Origin: Phytoactinopolyspora halotolerans
Lineage (GTDB): Bacteria > Actinomycetota > Actinomycetes > Jiangellales > Jiangellaceae
Assembly: GCF_010550675.1 (NCBI RefSeq)
Contig: NZ_JAAGOA010000005.1
Location: 233,524 to 297,523 of the forward strand
Length of the DNA stretch: 64,000 nt
Reading direction: 5' to 3'
The stretch's first letter is position 1. Each line of letters starts with the position of its first letter. Positions 37,409-46,062 of this stretch are shown here, in pieces. The notes beneath the pieces are model-generated. The model did no database searches. It had not been told where the DNA came from and saw only the letters and a list, made by a program, of their open reading frames with translations. The position numbers and the translations under genes were made by a program.

Positions 37409-38083
37409 TCACCCGTCCGGCAGCTGCCATCGCTCGGAGAACAGCTCATAACCTGGCGGGTCGCCCGGCAATGGTTCGGGCGCTCCAGCACGCAACCCGT
37501 CGAGGGCGATCCTGATGATCCGTGCGCGCGCCCTCTCCGCGGCTTCGGTCAGATCGCTCCGACCCTGCATGGCAAGCTGCTCGAGTAGCGGCGACTTCCC
37601 CAGCTGCTCGATCAGCAGTGCGATATCCACCTGCGTGACATCAGACCTGAGCATTCCCGCCGCACGCGCGCGCTGGACCAGCGCCTCGACCGCGCGATCC
37701 GAGCGTGCGTTCGTCTCCACCATGGCCTCCGTGACCTCGACCGTGCCGGCGATGGGTGCCAACGACCCCGTGCCCATGGTGATGGCGCTCGTGAGGTAGT
37801 ACTCGAGGCCCTCCCATGGATCTTCTCGCTTGAGACCTTCCTCGGCCGCCTGTAGATGCTCCTCGAGAGAGATGACGCAGAGGCGCTGAAAGAGCTCCGT
37901 CTTCGTCCGGTACCGCCGGTAGAGACTACCGATGCCGACGCCCGCTCGTTCTGCGATCGCAGCCACCGAGGCGTGTGCGCCGTCCCTGGCCAGAACCTCC
38001 TTGGCCGCTCGCAGCAGAGCGCGGTCATTGCGTGCCGCCCGTGCTTGAGGTCCCCGTTTCCCGTGCGCCCTGAGGTCACTCAC
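37409..38083 (-). CDS. TetR-family transcription repressor
   Basis: 224 residues from GTG 38083 (MSDLRAHGKRGPQARAARNDRALLRAAKEVLARDG). HTH: ASVAAIAERAGVGIGSLYRRYRTKTELF, about residues 38-66. C-terminal ligand-binding domain with the SbtR-like pattern ending LDGLRAG. It is divergent from the SnoaL-like gene and the spacer holds two quasi-palindromes, so it likely represses both itself and that gene. The ligand is unknown. Confidence 0.9.
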   Translation of the reverse strand: MSDLRAHGKRGPQARAARNDRALLRAAKEVLARDGAHASVAAIAERAGVGIGSLYRRYRTKTELFQRLCVISLEEHLQAAEEGLKREDPWEGLEYYLTSAITMGTGSLAPIAGTVEVTEAMVETNARSDRAVEALVQRARAAGMLRSDVTQVDIALLIEQLGKSPLLEQLAMQGRSDLTEAAERARARIIRIALDGLRAGAPEPLPGDPPGYELFSERWQLPDG

Positions 38084-38101
38084 CCGGTCAGCATAGCCTT
38101 G

Positions 38102-38147
38102 CGGAGTGTTCCGCTCCGAGTTACTATTCGGAGCGAAACACTCCGAA
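38102..38147. promoter_or_regulatory. Twin TetR operators overlapping a promoter
   Basis: Site 1, CGGAGTGTTCCGCTCCG (38102-38118). Site 2, 38127-38147, arms TTCGGAG and CTCCGAA around CGAAACA. The two sites are also inverted copies of one another (17 of 19). A plus-strand promoter fits inside: TTGCGG (38099-38104), 17 bases, TACTAT (38122-38127). Binding at either site would block it. The position between tetR and its divergent neighbour supports autoregulation. Confidence 0.65.
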
Positions 38148-38173
38148 TGGTCACGAGACGGGACGCCTTCACC

Positions 38174-38611
38174 ATGGGTCAGGACACGATGGACATCCGG
38201 CCGAACGCGGAGTCCGAAGCAGCCATCCGTACGCTCATCGCGGAAGCGGAGAAGTACCAGAACGACACCGAGAGGTTCATCGCGCTCCATTCCGAGAGCG
38301 CGATCATCGTGAACATCGCGGGCCGCCGTGTGCTCGGTAAGGATGCCATTCACCACGCGATGACGGAAGCACTCGCCAGCCCGCTGGCGCAGGTTCTCAC
38401 CCACATCGAGATCGAAGACATCCGGCTCGTCACCCCGGACGTCGCGATCGTGAGCGCCACCAAGCACGTGTCGGACGAACGTGATGCCGACACCCGCGCT
38501 CGTCCCGGCGCGAGCGTCCCGTCAGCTGGAAGCCTCGGCTACGTGGTCGTCAACGAGGCCGACGGGTGGCGAATCGCCTCCGCGCAGACCACGCCGATCA
38601 GGACATCCTGA
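38174..38611 (+). CDS. SnoaL-like / SgcJ-type small protein
   Basis: 145 residues from ATG 38174. Cone-like alpha+beta fold of the nuclear transport factor 2 superfamily: AAIRTLIAEAEKYQNDTERFIALHSESAIIVNIAGRRVLGKDAIHHAM, then IRLVTPDVAIVSATKHV and YVVVNEADGWRIASAQTTPI. Many members lack a known reaction; some are isomerases or accessory oxygenases. Starts at 38147 and 38189 are also possible; 38189 has AGGA at close range, and 38147 lies in the operator. Probably induced when the TetR protein binds its ligand. Its last 14 bases overlap the convergent GNAT gene. Confidence 0.82.
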   Translation: MGQDTMDIRPNAESEAAIRTLIAEAEKYQNDTERFIALHSESAIIVNIAGRRVLGKDAIHHAMTEALASPLAQVLTHIEIEDIRLVTPDVAIVSATKHVSDERDADTRARPGASVPSAGSLGYVVVNEADGWRIASAQTTPIRTS

Positions 38612-39083
38612 CCTCGCGGTCGGCAGGGCTGAGGTCGAGCTTGAAGCCGGTGTGCGAGGCGACGAACCCGAGCCGCGCATAGAAGCGGTGTGCGCCGGTG
38701 CGGCTGGCATCGCTGGTCAGCTGCACCAGTGCACACCCTCGGTCCCGCGCCTGCTCGACGGCCCACCGGATCAGCCGCTCACCGATGCCCGCGCCACGTG
38801 CCGACGACGCCACCCGCACGCCCTCGATCTGAGCCCGCCACGTTCCCCGGCGCGACATCCCTGGAATGAACGTGAGCTGCATCGTCGCCACGATGTCACC
38901 GTTCGACTCGCCGACCACCAACAACTGATGCGGATCGGCATCGATCGCCGCGAACGACGCGTCGTACGGGTCCCGGTCGTCCGGCATCTCGCGCCGCCGG
39001 CCCAGCTCGTCGTCAGCGAGCAGGGCGATGATGGCGGGCACGTCGTCGATCGTGGCGCGTCGCAGCGCGAGCGGGGCGTTCAC
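38598..39083 (-). CDS. GNAT-family N-acetyltransferase
   Basis: 161 residues. LRRATIDDVPAIIALLADDE opens the fold; the acetyl-CoA loop is VRVASSARGAGIGERLIRWAVEQARDRG, followed by VQLTSDASRTGAHRFYARLGFVASHTGFKL. This combination is common in small-molecule acetyltransferases of unknown substrate. GTG start. The 3' end overlaps the SnoaL-like gene by 14 bases. Confidence 0.9.
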   Translation of the reverse strand: MNAPLALRRATIDDVPAIIALLADDELGRRREMPDDRDPYDASFAAIDADPHQLLVVGESNGDIVATMQLTFIPGMSRRGTWRAQIEGVRVASSARGAGIGERLIRWAVEQARDRGCALVQLTSDASRTGAHRFYARLGFVASHTGFKLDLSPADREVRMS

Positions 39084-39184
39084 GTCAGATGATCGTAGTC
39101 GCCGCGCACCCAGGCGACGTGGCGCTCCGCCGAACGCTGGACCGCCGCGTCGGCACCCGAGGTGATCGCATTGCCGAAGTTGCT

Positions 39185-39880
39185 TCAGATCTGCTCGAAT
39201 CGCAGCGGCATGACACGTTCAGCGATCCGGGCCACCACCGCCGCGGAGAGCGGAAGGCGGTTCGGGTAGCTGCGCATGAAGCTGGCGGTCGCCCGGTCGG
39301 GGTTCACCATGATGGTGTCCCCGGCCAGCAACAGACCACCGTCATCCTCCGAATGCGCCACGGCACTACCCGGGAAGTGGCCACCGACCTGATAGATCAC
39401 CAATCCTGGGAGCACTTCGTGGTGCCTGGACCACATGGTGACGGCATCGTCCCGCCGTCCCAGCCACGCCTTGTCGGCCTCGTTCACCAGGATCGGTGCA
39501 CCGTCCAGCGCCCGCGACCACTCGACCTGGACGCCGTACATATGCGGATGGCTCGCCGCGATCGCCGCGACCGGCCCCTGACCGCGGACCCAGGCCACCG
39601 TCTCGTCGTCGATGTAGCCCAACGGATCCCACAGCAGGCTTCCTTCCTCGGTCACCAGCACCAACATGGTCTGGCCGATGCCCACGCCGGCCGCATGCAG
39701 GCCCCACAGCCGCGGCCCGAACTGACTGACACTGATCCGTGCGCCCTCGCGCCGCCGATCCTCGAGCGAGGCCCACGCCTGACCCGACTCCGGGACGTAT
39801 TGGCGTTCGTCGACACAGATCGGGCAGACGTCAGGCGTAGGTTCGTCGTACTCGACAGCGCATGTTCGGCAGGTGATCAT
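39185..39880 (-). CDS. MBL-fold-like protein with N-terminal zinc ribbon and altered metal motif
   Basis: 231 residues. CRTC (4-7) and CPIC (19-22) form a probable zinc ribbon. The rest resembles the metallo-beta-lactamase fold: TMLVLVTEEGSLLWDPLGYID, then SHPHMYGVQVEW where HxHxDH is expected, GGHFPGSAV, and LLLAGDTIMV. The first motif keeps HPH but has no DH, so metal binding is partial or different. Similar proteins occur in actinobacteria and are annotated as MBL hydrolases; activity is unproven. It ends 101 bases from the GNAT start and follows the S9 peptidase by 12 bases on the same strand, so it may be in that operon. Confidence 0.78.
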   Translation of the reverse strand: MITCRTCAVEYDEPTPDVCPICVDERQYVPESGQAWASLEDRRREGARISVSQFGPRLWGLHAAGVGIGQTMLVLVTEEGSLLWDPLGYIDDETVAWVRGQGPVAAIAASHPHMYGVQVEWSRALDGAPILVNEADKAWLGRRDDAVTMWSRHHEVLPGLVIYQVGGHFPGSAVAHSEDDGGLLLAGDTIMVNPDRATASFMRSYPNRLPLSAAVVARIAERVMPLRFEQI

Positions 39881-39892
39881 GGATCCTCCGGG

Positions 39893-41695
39893 TCAGCCGC
39901 GCAGGTGTTCGGCGAGGAACGACAGTGCCGCGGGGTAGGCGTCCAACCGATTGACTCGCTTCGCCAGGCCGTGTCCTTCGTCGTGGTAGACCCGCAGCGT
40001 ACACGGCACGCCCTTCTCGTCCAGAGCCGCCTTGATCTGTTCCGACTCGCTCAGCGGCACCCGCGGATCGTTCGCGCCGTGGATGACGAAGAGCGGGGTG
40101 TCCATGGCGTGCAGATACGTCAACGGCGACGCCTGAATCAGGAAATCGCGGTCGCGTTCCAGGCTTCCGTACTCGCGTTCCCGGGCCGCACGCCTATAGT
40201 CCGACGTGTTCTCCAGGAAGCTCACCAGGGACGACATTCCGACGATGTCCACTCCGGCCGCCCACAGCCCAGGATGCATCGCCAGACCCGCGAGCACCAT
40301 GTACCCGCCGTAACTGCCACCGTAGAGTGCGACCCGATCCGGGTCACCACCGACCTCGGGTACCCATGCCCGGAGATCCACCAGATCGAGCACCGACTCC
40401 AGCCGAAGCTCGACGTCGTCCAGCGAGTACCAGCGCTTGCCGTATCCGACCGAGCCCCGCACGTTCGGCACCAGCACGGTGTGACCGGCTGCGACCAGTG
40501 CCTGGTTGATCGGGCTGAACTGCCGCTGCGCCTGCCCCTCCGGCCCGCCGTGGATATTGATCACCACCGACCCGGCCATCTCCCCCACGGGCTCGGCCGG
40601 CGCGTAGACGAAACACGGGATCGCCTCACCGTCCCGAGCTGGAATCCGCACGCTGTCCGGCTCAACCAGCGCGGCGCGCATCTCCGGCGACATCTGCGCG
40701 GTCCCGTCCACGAGTGTCCGCACCCGGCCGTCCGCCGCATCGACGAGCAGGACGTCACCCGGGCTGGTGGGCGTACTCAAGCCGACAGCGATCCATGTGG
40801 AAGCAGGCGACCACGCCGCCGTCGCGACACCTCGTGCCGGCAGGTCTATCGCCACCCGGTGATGTCCGTCGGTGTCGTGCACGGCGAGCCGGTCGCCGCC
40901 ATCGATATGCCGGATGACCAGCAGCCGGGACCCGTCCGGGGAAGGAGTGGCGGTCACGTCGTGATCGTCGGACTCGACCAGCGTGGTCCACTGGCCGGAC
41001 CCGTCCACCCGCACCACGGCTTGGAAGTCCCGTCCATGGTTCGAGGCCATCAACACCGAATCCGTGCCCGGCACCACGTGCACCGCCGTGTGCAGGGCAT
41101 GGTCGTCCGCCGCGGTGACGTCACGCAGCGTACCCGCGTGCGCCAGCCGCACCTGCGTGGATGCCGGCTTCGCCGACAGCAGCGTCACCGCCACGGTGTC
41201 ACCGTCGACATGTACGGTCGAGACGTAGCCACCCTCGTCGTAGACGATCCGGTCGGCGCCGGAGTCCAGCTCCCGGATGACCACGTCGAAATCCACGCCA
41301 TTGCGCCGATTGGTGCTGTAGACCACCTGACCGGGCCGGACGTCGACCAGTGCGTGGATGTACGCCGTGTCCCGGACCAGCGGCCGCAGGTCCTCCAGAC
41401 CGGCCGGCCCGGCCGCCGGTGGCTCCAGGTCGAGCAGGGACAGTTGGGCCCGCTCGTCCCCGTCGGTGTCGTGCTGGACGATCACCGACCGCGTTCCCGG
41501 CAGGTACCGGCCCGAGCATTTGCTGGGCAGAGCGGTCAGCTGTCGCGTGGATCCGTCCGAGTCGATCTCCACCAATTGTGTGGAACCGCTCTCGTCGGAG
41601 CCGGCCAGCACGCGGCCGTCGTCGTCGACATCGAAGACCGTCCAGGCGTGCAGTTCGAGCAGATCGATGATGCTGGGCTTCGCCGAGGGAGTCAT
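39893..41695 (-). CDS. S9-family prolyl oligopeptidase-like serine peptidase
   Basis: 600 residues. An N-terminal seven-bladed beta-propeller-like half (VDDDGRVLAGSDESGSTQLVEI, RSVIVQHDTDGDERAQLSLLDLE) and a C-terminal alpha/beta hydrolase half with VINIHGGPEGQ, the nucleophile in YGGSYGGYM (about 460), Asp in HGANDPRVPLSE (about 540) and His in HDEGHGLAKR (about 572). No signal peptide, so cytoplasmic peptidase, or an acyl-hydrolase of the same superfamily. ATG at 41695; the open frame continues upstream with no family similarity. Co-oriented with the MBL-like gene. Confidence 0.88.
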   Translation of the reverse strand: MTPSAKPSIIDLLELHAWTVFDVDDDGRVLAGSDESGSTQLVEIDSDGSTRQLTALPSKCSGRYLPGTRSVIVQHDTDGDERAQLSLLDLEPPAAGPAGLEDLRPLVRDTAYIHALVDVRPGQVVYSTNRRNGVDFDVVIRELDSGADRIVYDEGGYVSTVHVDGDTVAVTLLSAKPASTQVRLAHAGTLRDVTAADDHALHTAVHVVPGTDSVLMASNHGRDFQAVVRVDGSGQWTTLVESDDHDVTATPSPDGSRLLVIRHIDGGDRLAVHDTDGHHRVAIDLPARGVATAAWSPASTWIAVGLSTPTSPGDVLLVDAADGRVRTLVDGTAQMSPEMRAALVEPDSVRIPARDGEAIPCFVYAPAEPVGEMAGSVVINIHGGPEGQAQRQFSPINQALVAAGHTVLVPNVRGSVGYGKRWYSLDDVELRLESVLDLVDLRAWVPEVGGDPDRVALYGGSYGGYMVLAGLAMHPGLWAAGVDIVGMSSLVSFLENTSDYRRAAREREYGSLERDRDFLIQASPLTYLHAMDTPLFVIHGANDPRVPLSESEQIKAALDEKGVPCTLRVYHDEGHGLAKRVNRLDAYPAALSFLAEHLRG

Positions 41696-41756
41696 CCTGG
41701 CACCATAACCGCCCGGACTCTGGAGATCACCGAGCGACCGTTGGCCGGCGTCGGCG

Positions 41757-41918
41757 TCAGGCCTCCCCTTGCCACGGCGGGCTGTACTCGGCGCCCACGT
41801 ACTCCAGGCCATCCCGGTGCTCGTCCGGTGGCTCGACGTCGGCCGCCGCCCCGATGGCGGATACCGCGATCGCGACGAGCCCCGACGCCACCAATCCGAT
41901 CGATTGCCGTGTCGGCAT
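41757..41918 (-). CDS. Small exported or membrane peptide, unknown function
   Basis: 53 residues. ATG at 41918 stands 6 bases after AAGGGGG, a strong ribosome site. A hydrophobic segment (IGLVASGLVAIAVSAIGAAA) looks like a signal peptide or anchor, and a short polar tail follows (DVEPPDEHRDGLEYVGAEYSPPWQGEA). No family recognised. It is in front of the S9 peptidase gene on the same strand and 62 bases away, and divergent from the tryptophan dioxygenase gene. Confidence 0.5.
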   Translation of the reverse strand: MPTRQSIGLVASGLVAIAVSAIGAAADVEPPDEHRDGLEYVGAEYSPPWQGEA

Positions 41919-42136
41919 GCGCTGACCCCCTTGCTTCCACACGCGCGGCCGATGGGTTCCGGCCGCCTATCGATGAAGACGCGCGAGCCATCCGCCCGGT
42001 TGCGTGCGCCTCCCCACCGGACAGCCCGCGGGCCCGGCTCTGGATGCCGGGCAACGTCTCGACAAGTCTCGACCAGCTCACTTTCTTGGCACTTTTGTAC
42101 CGCTTCGGCCCCGGTCATGAGATGGTGTTTATCGCT

Positions 42137-42928
42137 ATGGCCGACCAGCACGCAGCACTGACGTACAGCTCATATCTCGCTTTGGACGACGTGCTCGGGG
42201 CGCAGCGTCCCCGATCGGACGAACACGACGAGATGCTGTTCATCGTCATCCACCAGGTCTACGAGTTGTGGTTCAAACAGCTGTTGCACGAGCTCGACGA
42301 GTTGCAGACCCGCCTGGAGGCAGGCGACACCCCGCACGCGGTGCGGACGCTGCGCCGGGTGCTGACCATCCTCAAGGTCGTCGTCGCACAGATCGACGTG
42401 CTGGAGACGATGACACCGAGCCAGTTCACCAGCTTCCGGGACCGGCTCGACGCGGCCAGCGGATTCCAGTCGGCACAGTTCCGAGAACTGGAGGCGGTGC
42501 TCGGCCGGCGAGACGAGCGCGTCTTCCGGCACTACCCCGAGGGCAGCACCGAGCGCGACCGGATCGCGCAACGTATGCGGCGGCCGTCGCTGTTCGACTC
42601 GTTCCTGACCTACCTGGCGCGGCACGGCTACCGGATCCCGGCCGGGGCGGCCGAGCGCGACGTCTCGGCGCCGATCGAGCCGTCCACCGAGGTCCAGGAC
42701 GTGCTGCTACAGGTGTACCGCGACGACGGAGGTCCGGCCACGGTCTGCGAGCACCTCGTCGACCTCGACGAAGGTCTGCAGGAATGGCGTTACCGGCACG
42801 TGAAGATGGTGCAACGCACCATCGGCGACAAGACCGGGACGGGCGGGTCGTCCGGCGCCTCGTACCTGTCCACCACGGTCGGCACGACCGCCTTCCCCGA
42901 CCTCTGGAAGGTACGGGCACGTCTGTGA
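42137..42928 (+). CDS. kynA: Tryptophan 2,3-dioxygenase
   Basis: 263 residues. Haem enzyme that opens the tryptophan indole ring to N-formylkynurenine, first step of the kynurenine route. Signature segments: LTYSSYLALDDVLGAQRPRSDEHDEMLFIVIHQVYELWFKQLLHEL (substrate-site His), SGFQSAQFRELEAVLG, and EWRYRHVKMVQRTIGDKTGTGGSSGASYL (proximal haem His). Start at ATG 42137; ATG 42122 is five codons earlier. The open frame upstream is antisense to other genes and is not real. The stop overlaps the kynureninase start (GTGA). No kynurenine formamidase gene is visible nearby. Confidence 0.95.
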   Translation: MADQHAALTYSSYLALDDVLGAQRPRSDEHDEMLFIVIHQVYELWFKQLLHELDELQTRLEAGDTPHAVRTLRRVLTILKVVVAQIDVLETMTPSQFTSFRDRLDAASGFQSAQFRELEAVLGRRDERVFRHYPEGSTERDRIAQRMRRPSLFDSFLTYLARHGYRIPAGAAERDVSAPIEPSTEVQDVLLQVYRDDGGPATVCEHLVDLDEGLQEWRYRHVKMVQRTIGDKTGTGGSSGASYLSTTVGTTAFPDLWKVRARL

Positions 42929-44121
42929 TCACGCCGACCGACCTCCGCGCGTCGCCGAACGCGCTGGCGCGGCACTACTCCCGCTTCCGGGTCGGGGAGC
43001 GGCTGCTCCTCACCGGGCACTCGCACCAGGCGTGGCCCGACGTCGCCGTCGAGGGCCAGCTGGAGGCATTCGACGACGCGGCGCGGCACGTCGACGCCAA
43101 GTGGGAGCGGGCGATGGCGAAAGCCGCCGAGGTGGCGGAGAGTCTCGCCGGGCTCCTCGGCGACGATTCGGCCGAGATCACGCTGGGATCCAACACTCAT
43201 GAGCTGGTGGTGCGTTTCCTGTCCGCGCTGGATCTGCGCGGCCGTCCGCGGCTGGTCACCACGGACGGAGAGTTTCACACCCTGCGCCGTCAACTCAGCC
43301 GGCTCGCGGAAGAGGGTATCGACGTCGTCCGGGTGCCGGCATCGCCGGTCGAGACACTGGCGGAGCGGCTCGCCGCGGAGGTGGACGGGCGGACCGGCGC
43401 CGTGCTCACGTCGTCGGTGATGTTCGAGACCTCACGTATCGTGCCAGGTCTCGGCGACGTGGCGGCGACATGCGCCGAGCACGAGACCGAGTTGCTCGTC
43501 GACGTGTACCACGCGCTGGGGGTGGTGCCGGTCTCGCTCGACGCGATGGGGCTGCGTGATGCGTGGGTGGTCGGGGGCGGTTACAAGTATCTCCAGCTCG
43601 GCGAGGGAAACTGCTTTCTCCGGCTGCCGCCGCACGCCGACCGGTTCCGGCCGGCGGTGACCGGCTGGTTCGCCGAGTTCGCCGCGCTGAGAGACGAGCC
43701 GGATCCAAGCCGGGTGCGCTACCCGGCCGGCGCCGCACGGTTTGCCGGGTCCACGTACGATCCCACGAGTCACTACCGGGCGGCACGGGTGCTGCGCTTC
43801 CACACCCAGCACGGGCTCACGCCGGAGTTCCTGCGCGACGTCTCGCTGCACCAGGTGACGCTGCTCGCCCGGGCCTTCGACGATCTCGATATCCCGGAGG
43901 ACGTCCTCAGCCGAGACCGCTCCGCGCCACGCGAGGCGTGCGGCGGCTTCCTCGCCTTACGCGGACCAGGCGCCTCCGCTCTGCACGACGCGCTCGCCGA
44001 TCGCGGGGTGTACACCGACTGCCGCGGACATTACCTGCGGTTCGGGCCCGCGCCGTATCTCTCGGACGCCCAGCTGCGCGACGCGATGGCCGTTCTCGGC
44101 GAGGTCATCCGCCTCCGCTGA
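42925..44121 (+). CDS. kynU: Kynureninase-like aminotransferase class V enzyme
   Basis: 398 residues. PLP fold type I: N-terminal LLTGHSHQAWPDVAVEGQ, cofactor Asp region ELLVDVYHALGVVPV, and the Schiff-base Lys in VVGGGYKYLQLGEGNCFLRLP. Kynureninase splits kynurenine to anthranilate and alanine. Position directly after tryptophan dioxygenase, with translational coupling, supports this role; sequence alone would also allow a related cysteine desulphurase-like enzyme. GTG at 42925. Confidence 0.88.
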   Translation: MITPTDLRASPNALARHYSRFRVGERLLLTGHSHQAWPDVAVEGQLEAFDDAARHVDAKWERAMAKAAEVAESLAGLLGDDSAEITLGSNTHELVVRFLSALDLRGRPRLVTTDGEFHTLRRQLSRLAEEGIDVVRVPASPVETLAERLAAEVDGRTGAVLTSSVMFETSRIVPGLGDVAATCAEHETELLVDVYHALGVVPVSLDAMGLRDAWVVGGGYKYLQLGEGNCFLRLPPHADRFRPAVTGWFAEFAALRDEPDPSRVRYPAGAARFAGSTYDPTSHYRAARVLRFHTQHGLTPEFLRDVSLHQVTLLARAFDDLDIPEDVLSRDRSAPREACGGFLALRGPGASALHDALADRGVYTDCRGHYLRFGPAPYLSDAQLRDAMAVLGEVIRLR

Positions 44122-44273
44122 TGCTTCAGCCGCCCCGTCCGGCCACTCTGCCCGTTCGGCCGGTTCGCGGCCTCGCCGATGCCGCGAAGAAATTACGGTC
44201 CGGCGCGTCATGAGTTCTCCTCGCCGACGTCTTGCCTTGTGAAGGGGGCAGGACCGACAACGGGAGGAACAAC

Positions 44274-44441
44274 ATGCCGATCCACACCGAGTCCGCCCAG
44301 GGGACCATTCGTCCGTCCCGTCCGGCCGATCGCGGGGGTGTCGGCCGGGCGAGGACGGGTTCGCTGATCAGGCTCCGTCGCAATGGACCGCGGCGCGGAC
44401 GGTACCGCGCCGGCCGATACATCAGCGCCGGGAGGGCATGA
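44274..44441 (+). CDS. Short basic peptide, unknown (possible small gene)
   Basis: 55 residues, ATG 6 bases after GGGAGG, which is one of the better ribosome sites in the window. The peptide is rich in Arg, Gly and Pro (IRLRRNGPRRGRYRAGRYISAGRA), with no hydrophobic segment. It lies alone between kynureninase and the acyltransferase. It could be a genuine small nucleic-acid-binding protein or a chance frame; nothing but the ribosome site supports it. Confidence 0.35.
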   Translation: MPIHTESAQGTIRPSRPADRGGVGRARTGSLIRLRRNGPRRGRYRAGRYISAGRA

Positions 44442-44559
44442 AGCAGGTACAGCCGCTCCATCGCTGCGGCGGCTGTAGTCGTGTGGCCGACCCCGGTTGC
44501 GACACTGTTGCGACGTCACGGCGACGAATCACTCATATGGTGCCGAGACAGTCTCGTCC

Positions 44560-45942
44560 ATGAGTCACGCACCCCATGCTCCCCGGCACAGCCGGCCTGA
44601 ACCCGCGACACGTCGGTTCCTGGAGATCTCCACCAAACAGAACTCCCGCACGGACGGTTCCGAGGCCCGGGCGCTCACAGCCACGAAGCCGTGGGCGTAC
44701 GTCTCGTCACTGGATGGACTGCGCGGCCTGGCCATCGCCGGCGTGCTGCTTTTCCATACTGGGCACCTGGACGGAGGCTTCCTGGGCGTTGATCTGTTCT
44801 TCGTGCTGTCCGGCTTTCTGATCACGGGGCTGCTGCTCCGGGAGACCAGCGGTACCGGGTCCGTCTCGCTGCGGAGGTTCTGGGCTCGCCGCCTGCGCAG
44901 ACTCTTTCCGGCGCTGGCGACGATGCTCGCCGCCGTGACCCTCACGGTGTGGTGGCTGGAACGCGCCGCCGCAGGCATGGCGGCGAACGGTGAGATGGTG
45001 CGCACCACGCTGTCCGATGGACCGTGGGTCCAGCTGCATCTGATCAACTGGCATCTGCTCGCCCAAGACGCCGGCTATTGGGATGCCTTCGGCCAGTCCA
45101 GGCTATTCGCCCATCTGTGGAGCATCGCCGTCGAGGAACAGTTCTACATCGTCTGGCCTGCGATCCTGCTGTTGACCGCGGCGGTGATCGGGTCGGTGAT
45201 CGGCGTGCACCGGCGACGGGACCCCGTGGTGCTCGGATGGGCGGTGATCCTCGCGTGCGGCTTGCTGGCTGTTCTGTCTCTCACGTTGATGATTCTCCTG
45301 CTGGAACCGGCTGACCCGACTCGGGTCTACACCGGCACCGACACCCGTGCCTTCTCACTCCTGCTCGGAGCGGCCGCCGCCACTGAGCCCGCGCGGCTCT
45401 TGTTCCGGCATCTGCTCCAGCTCCTGGGCAGAGCCGCCGGGACGGTGACGGCACTGCTCACCGCGGGCATCCTCACCTCATGGTTCCTCGCAGACGGCAC
45501 CGACGCCGCGGGGCTGTTCACCGGAGGCCTGTTTGCTCATGCGACGGCCTCGGCCGTCCTGATCGGTCTCTGCGCCGAGCACCACGCACGACCGGAGCGG
45601 GGACGGGAACCGTTACAGGCCGTGTTGGAGTCTGCCCCTCTGCGCTGGCTGGGGCAGATCTCCTACAGCCTCTACCTGTGGCACTGGCCGGTGATCGTGC
45701 TCATGGCTCCTGAGCTCCCGGGTCTGAGCGGGTGGGCGCACACGTCGGTGGTCCTGGGCATCTCGATCGCGCTGGCGGCCGCCTCGAAGTATCTGATCGA
45801 GGACCCGGTGCGCTTCCGTGCCGGTTGGGCTCGTGGCACCACCGGCGCCGTCGTGTTCGCCATGGCGAGCGCAGCGCTGCTGGCCTTGTGGCTACTGCTC
45901 CCGCAGCCGGCAGGACCGCAGATCGACGTCACCCGCATCTAG
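44560..45942 (+). CDS. Acyltransferase-3 (OafA/YrhL-type) membrane protein
   Basis: 460 residues. About 70 polar N-terminal residues precede the acyltransferase-3 fold: LDGLRGLAIAGVLLFHTGHLDGGFLGVDLFFVLSGFLITGLLLRE (catalytic-type His), RFWARRLRRLFPALA, LWSIAVEEQFYIVWP, ISYSLYLWHWPVIVLM. About ten transmembrane helices. Such proteins carry an acetyl group across the membrane to a wall glycan. The extracellular SGNH domain that often ends these proteins is absent here, but the next gene encodes a separate SGNH lipoprotein. ATG 44560 chosen; GTG or ATG codons before it lack support. Confidence 0.92.
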   Translation: MSHAPHAPRHSRPEPATRRFLEISTKQNSRTDGSEARALTATKPWAYVSSLDGLRGLAIAGVLLFHTGHLDGGFLGVDLFFVLSGFLITGLLLRETSGTGSVSLRRFWARRLRRLFPALATMLAAVTLTVWWLERAAAGMAANGEMVRTTLSDGPWVQLHLINWHLLAQDAGYWDAFGQSRLFAHLWSIAVEEQFYIVWPAILLLTAAVIGSVIGVHRRRDPVVLGWAVILACGLLAVLSLTLMILLLEPADPTRVYTGTDTRAFSLLLGAAAATEPARLLFRHLLQLLGRAAGTVTALLTAGILTSWFLADGTDAAGLFTGGLFAHATASAVLIGLCAEHHARPERGREPLQAVLESAPLRWLGQISYSLYLWHWPVIVLMAPELPGLSGWAHTSVVLGISIALAAASKYLIEDPVRFRAGWARGTTGAVVFAMASAALLALWLLLPQPAGPQIDVTRI

Positions 45943-46035
45943 GGTCTCGGAACGGCATCAGGCGGATCTGAAGGGGCCTTCCGCAGATGAGCCGCCTTGC
46001 GACGCGACTGCGACACACCCGAGGAGCAACACTGA

Positions 46036-46062
46036 CATGGCGCCCACAGAGTGGATCCCATG
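46036..46062 (+). CDS. Possible 8-residue leader peptide overlapping the SGNH gene
   Basis: ATG at 46036, 9 bases after GAGGAG, reads MAPTEWIP and stops at TGA 46060-46062, which overlaps the ATG of the SGNH gene as ATGA. The SGNH start itself has no ribosome site, so ribosomes reaching it by termination and restart at this leader would explain its translation. Confidence 0.4.

Noticed and set aside
39089-42136. Very long plus-strand open frame (over 1000 codons) before tryptophan dioxygenase
   Set aside because: It is antisense to the MBL-like and S9 peptidase genes, whose motifs are clear. High GC keeps stop codons rare in the opposite frame. Only the last 263 codons match a family.
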